Shown here piece by piece: positions 21,611-26,327 of a stretch of DNA of 26,327 bases; position 1 is the stretch's first letter, and each line of letters starts with the position of its first letter. The stretch comes from SG8-41 sp964521405 (GTDB lineage: Bacteria > Pseudomonadota > Gammaproteobacteria > Burkholderiales > SG8-41). The translations under genes were made by a program, and so were the position numbers. The DNA is taken from contig CAZFRR010000045.1 of assembly GCA_964521405.1 (NCBI GenBank), positions 1 to 26,327 on the forward strand, written 5' to 3'. The notes under the pieces were generated by a model. It searched no databases and had not been told where the DNA came from. It saw nothing but the letters and a program-made list of their open reading frames with translations.

Positions 21611-23428
21611 TCAGGCCACTCTTCGCGGGCCGGCATAGCCGCGCCAGCCGCCGAACGAGGTGATGTCAGGCAGCCCTTCGACTGCGTAGCGTTCGCACAG
21701 AAAACCCTTGACGGCTTCGCCGTCCTCGAGCTCGATCGTGCCGATGCCAAGCGGCGGGGAAATCCCGGCGACGAATGAGCCGAAATGGCGCAGCGGCATT
21801 TCCCAGACTTCCAGTTCGATGCCGGCGCCGCGCCCGCCGCGCTCGACGTGGACGAGGCCGGGCCGGGGTGGCGGAGTGTCGGCCAGCGCGTAGAGCCGGT
21901 AGAGCGGCGCCGTGCGCGCCGTTCGCACCAGCCGCGCGCCGCGCTCGGTCAACTGGTGGTTGAGCGGCATGCCCGAAAGATGAGCGCCGACCACCGCCAG
22001 GCGCACCGTGCCTGAGCCGGGCTGCGCCGGCGCCGCTTGCGGTACCGGCGCGCCGCAGGCTCCCGCTGTTGCGCACGAAGCGGCGTGCAGGCGCGCCCCC
22101 AGCGCGGCGAGCGGGCGGTCGGAGAACGCCGGGCCGACCAGCGTCGCGCCGAACGGCAGCCCGTCGGGCCGGAAGCCCGCCGGCACGGTGATGGCCGCGA
22201 GATCGAGCAGGTTCACGAAGTTGGTGTATAACCCGAGCCGCGAGTTAAGCGTGATCGGATCGGCCGCGACCTGGGCGAGCGTGTATAGAGTCGGCGCGCC
22301 CGGCACGAGCAGAACATCGGCCTCCTGCCACACCGCTGCTGTGGCCCGTTTCAGCTCGGCGAGCCGGTGTTGCGCCCGGAACGCATCCACCGCGGTGTAG
22401 CGCAACCCGGACTCGATCAGCTGCCTCGTGACAGGATGCACCGCGTCCGGGTGCGACGCGACGAACTCGCCCAGTTGCACGGCGCGTTCCGCGATCCAGG
22501 GGCCGCCATAGAGCAGCTCCTGCGCGGCGAGGAACGGCGTGAAGTCCGTTTCGACCGGGGTGCCGCCGAGCGACTGCAAGCGCGCTACCGCTGCTGCGAA
22601 CAGCGACGCATACGCGCCGTCGCCGAAGAACTCGAGTTGTCCGGCGCGGGGCAGGGCGAAGCGGAATGGCCCGGCGGGAAAGATTGCCGGCTCCTCCGGT
22701 TGGCGGGAATACGGGTCATCGGGATCGTAGGCGGCGGCTGCCGCGAGTGCTTCGAGCGCGTCCGCGCACGACAGCGCAAACACCGACACGCAGTCGAGCG
22801 AGCGGCAGGCGGGGACCACCCCGCTCGTGCTGATGAGCCCTCGCGTGGGCTTCAGCCCGACGATGTTATTGAATGCCGCCGGCACCCGGCCGGAACCGGC
22901 GGTATCGGTGCCGAGCGCGAAACTCACGAGGCCCGTGGCCACCGCCAGCGCCGAGCCCGAGCTCGATCCGCCGGCGATAAAGCGCCGGTCGAAGGGATTG
23001 AAGCACGCGCCGTAAGGCGAACGCGTGCCGACCAGGCCCGTGGCGAACTGGTCGAGGTTGGTTTTCCCGATGAAAAGCGCGCCCGCTTGCTGCAGCCGGC
23101 GCACGGCATGTGCCGTAATTCGAGCAACATAGGCGTATGCCGGACAAGCGGCGGTGGTGGCGACGCCCGCAACATCAATATTGTCCTTGACGGCAAACGG
23201 CAAGCCGTAGAGCGGAAGCTTCTCGCCCGCGGCGCGGCGTGCTTCGATTTCGCGCGCCTGCGCCGCCACGGTTTCCTGCGGCTGCAGGTGGATCCAGATC
23301 GGATTGCCGTTCGCTGCCGCGCTAGCTATCTCGCCGAAGACATCGCGCACCAGCGTGCCTGGCGTGCGCGTGCCGCTTGCGTATGCCGCCGCGAGGCTTG
23401 CAAAGTCGAGGCTGTAGCCGAGGGACAT
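21611..23428 (-). CDS. atzF: Allophanate hydrolase (AtzF-type amidase)
   Basis: A 605-residue amidase-signature enzyme that hydrolyses allophanate to ammonia and bicarbonate via N-carboxycarbamate. The catalytic triad is visible: K81 (AVKDNIDVAG), cis-Ser S155 (GGSSSGSA) and nucleophile S179 (TDTAGSGRVPA), with the normal 74- and 24-residue spacing. A C-terminal domain (about 465-605) contains VGAHLSGMPLNHQL, APLYRLYAL, YALADTPPPRPG and ITSFGGWRGY, the AtzF/DUR1,2 C-terminal module rather than a plain amidase end. No urea carboxylase, AtzD or AtzE gene is present. I chose ATG 23428; a TTG at 23458 lies inside the operator palindrome. No clear Shine-Dalgarno sequence is seen. It is the first gene of the operon. 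Confidence 0.9.
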   Translation of the reverse strand: MSLGYSLDFASLAAAYASGTRTPGTLVRDVFGEIASAAANGNPIWIHLQPQETVAAQAREIEARRAAGEKLPLYGLPFAVKDNIDVAGVATTAACPAYAYVARITAHAVRRLQQAGALFIGKTNLDQFATGLVGTRSPYGACFNPFDRRFIAGGSSSGSALAVATGLVSFALGTDTAGSGRVPAAFNNIVGLKPTRGLISTSGVVPACRSLDCVSVFALSCADALEALAAAAAYDPDDPYSRQPEEPAIFPAGPFRFALPRAGQLEFFGDGAYASLFAAAVARLQSLGGTPVETDFTPFLAAQELLYGGPWIAERAVQLGEFVASHPDAVHPVTRQLIESGLRYTAVDAFRAQHRLAELKRATAAVWQEADVLLVPGAPTLYTLAQVAADPITLNSRLGLYTNFVNLLDLAAITVPAGFRPDGLPFGATLVGPAFSDRPLAALGARLHAASCATAGACGAPVPQAAPAQPGSGTVRLAVVGAHLSGMPLNHQLTERGARLVRTARTAPLYRLYALADTPPPRPGLVHVERGGRGAGIELEVWEMPLRHFGSFVAGISPPLGIGTIELEDGEAVKGFLCERYAVEGLPDITSFGGWRGYAGPRRVA

Positions 23429-23446
23429 CGCGTGCGGGGCCCGGTT

Positions 23447-23460
23447 GCTTGTATACAAGC
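23447..23460 (-). promoter_or_regulatory. GntR/FCD-type operator palindrome upstream of the atzF-ABC operon
   Basis: GCTTGTATACAAGC is a perfect 14-bp palindrome 19 bases before the atzF start. Its core TTGTATACAA fits the t-N-GT-N2-AC-N-a pattern of FCD-type GntR operators. The operon ends with a GntR/FCD gene, so self-regulation is the simplest reading. No second copy is seen in the other operon gaps. Confidence 0.6.
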
Positions 23461-23609
23461 TGGTGTCCTAGCAACCCACATGCCAGCGACCGCAATGGCC
23501 TGCGCCCTTGATTCGACTGTGTTAACGGATGTGCTGGTGCGGGGCGCGCCGCACCAAACCCGTGCGGCCGCAGGGAAGATGCTCGAAAAGGGGGCGGCGG
23601 GGCATCCGG

Positions 23610-23615
23610 TATAAT
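23610..23615 (+). promoter_or_regulatory. -10 box of the malic enzyme promoter
   Basis: A perfect TATAAT in the 348-bp divergent region between atzF and maeB. No good -35 exists at 17-18 bases; TCGAAA (23583-23588) is 21 bases away. Transcription would begin near 23621-23623, exactly where the first leader hairpin starts. The rest of the gap (23461-23609) shows nothing recognisable. Confidence 0.5.
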
Positions 23616-23620
23616 TTCCG

Positions 23621-23680
23621 TTAAAGCCGGACGCCTAGGGCACGGGAGCCGCGGCTCCCGTTCCCTAATCGCCGGTTTAA
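23621..23680 (+). promoter_or_regulatory. First structured element of the maeB leader
   Basis: An inner perfect 20-bp palindrome (23642-23661, ACGGGAGCCGCGGCTCCCGT) is extended by AGGG/CCCT across a mismatch. An outer stem TTAAA-CCGG (23621-23630, one bulged G) pairs with CCGGTTTAA (23672-23680). The whole is a long three-tier hairpin at the predicted 5' end of the mRNA. Confidence 0.55.
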
Positions 23681-23696
23681 CTGCGCGCGTTCGAGC

Positions 23697-23739
23697 GGAC
23701 ACCCAGGGCGCGGGAGCCGCGACTCCCGCGCCTGATTGC
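23697..23739 (+). promoter_or_regulatory. Second, diverged copy of the maeB leader hairpin
   Basis: GGCGCGGGAG (23707-23716) and CTCCCGCGCC (23723-23732) form a 10-bp stem with a 6-base loop. It repeats the first unit at a 68-bp offset, with the flanks CGGAC.CC.AGGGC before and CT.AT.GCC after. The outer stem is not kept. Confidence 0.5.
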
Positions 23740-23776
23740 CACTCAACGCGCGCCAATCATCTTCCCGGGCTTTCGA

Positions 23777-26070
<2,294 letters not shown>

Positions 26071-26071
<1 letters not shown>

Positions 26072-26108
26072 CCTCCAACCGCAGAGGACGCGGAGGACGC
26101 GGAGGAAA
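26071..26108 (+). repeat. ACGCGGAGG-unit repeat overlapping the maeB stop
   Basis: AACCTCCAACCGCAGAGGAC followed by GCGGAGGACGCGGAGGAA begins on the last base of the maeB stop codon. Its inverted partner is at 26256-26296; the two together span the gap to the next gene. Confidence 0.8.
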
Positions 26109-26255
26109 GCCCAACGATAACTCGAATCAGTCCGGGCAAGACATCGGTTAACAGGTACACTTCAAGCACAGAAACGGGAGCGGAAGTACCTGAATGCGTG
26201 AGAGGCGGATCTTCAGTTCAGGGCCCTTTGTTATTCGGCTTTGCGATTTGATTGT

Positions 26256-26296
26256 CCTTCCTCCGCGTCCTCTGCGTCCTCCGCGGTGAGAGGTTC
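26256..26296 (-). repeat. Inverted partner repeat ending at the next gene's ribosome site
   Basis: TCCTTCCTCCGCGTCCTCTG followed by CGTCCTCCGCGGTGAGAGG. It ends 4 bases before the ATG at 26300, and its terminal GAGAGG is the apparent Shine-Dalgarno sequence. The 147 bases between the partners hold no recognisable feature. Confidence 0.8.
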
Positions 26297-26299
26297 GCC

Positions 26300-26327
26300 A
26301 TGACAAAAAAAGTCCGTATCGAACGCG
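26300..26327 (+). CDS. Start of an unidentified gene (3' truncated by window edge)
   Basis: ATG 26300 follows GAGAGG with about 7-base spacing. Only MTKKVRIER is visible before the window ends, so no function can be given. The basic N-terminus argues against a signal peptide. The placement of the upstream repeat, which elsewhere ends near real start codons, supports this as a true start. Confidence 0.5.

Overview
The window is GC-rich chromosomal DNA of a betaproteobacterium, most likely of the Burkholderiales or a close relative. The pointers are a PhaM-type polyhydroxyalkanoate granule protein, a small CCGSGC 'oxidoreductase-like' protein behind an ECF sigma/anti-sigma pair, a MaeB-type malic enzyme fused to a phosphotransacetylase domain, and dispersed 9-10 bp unit repeats in the gaps between genes. 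Most of the content is housekeeping or transport. I see no tRNA, rRNA, CRISPR array, prophage or intact insertion sequence. The genus assignment is inference.

Layout. Bases 2-568 are the 3' end of a phosphonate-type ABC permease (phnE). 774-1976 encodes an unusual fusion of two CDGSH iron-sulfur motifs, a ferredoxin-like segment and a five-helix DUF420-like membrane domain. 2069-6962 holds four minus-strand genes: threonine aldolase, a HAD phosphatase, a conserved protein of unknown function and an EF-G-like GTPase. 7100-9817 is a plus-strand group: an exported protein, an ECF sigma factor, a membrane anti-sigma candidate and the CCGSGC protein. 9818-10268 is an AT-rich, gene-poor island. 10269-11727 carries a membrane-anchored lytic transglycosylase, a cyclophilin-like protein and a PhaM-like protein. 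A TauD-type dioxygenase (minus) and a double-ACT protein (plus) diverge around 12.7 kb. A quinone oxidoreductase (plus) converges on a proline iminopeptidase (minus).

The largest functional unit runs leftward from 23428 to 15450 as an apparent seven-gene operon: allophanate hydrolase, Tat-exported substrate-binding protein, two dipeptide-type permeases, two ATPases and a GntR/FCD regulator. Four consecutive junctions are ATGA or near-ATGA overlaps. A perfect 14-bp palindrome of GntR/FCD operator type lies just upstream of the first gene. This suggests a self-regulated uptake and degradation module for a nitrogen compound whose breakdown yields allophanate or a similar N-carboxylated amide. 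The malic enzyme gene (23777-26071) diverges from it, and its leader contains two tandem strong hairpins that begin at about the predicted transcription start. A new gene starts at 26300 and runs off the window.

The most distinctive non-coding signal is a repeat family built from units like ACGCNGAGG or ACGCCAAGG. Copies start within about 20 bases after stop codons in the sense orientation. In several gaps an inverted partner ends almost at the next start codon, so the whole intergenic space is bracketed by inverted copies.
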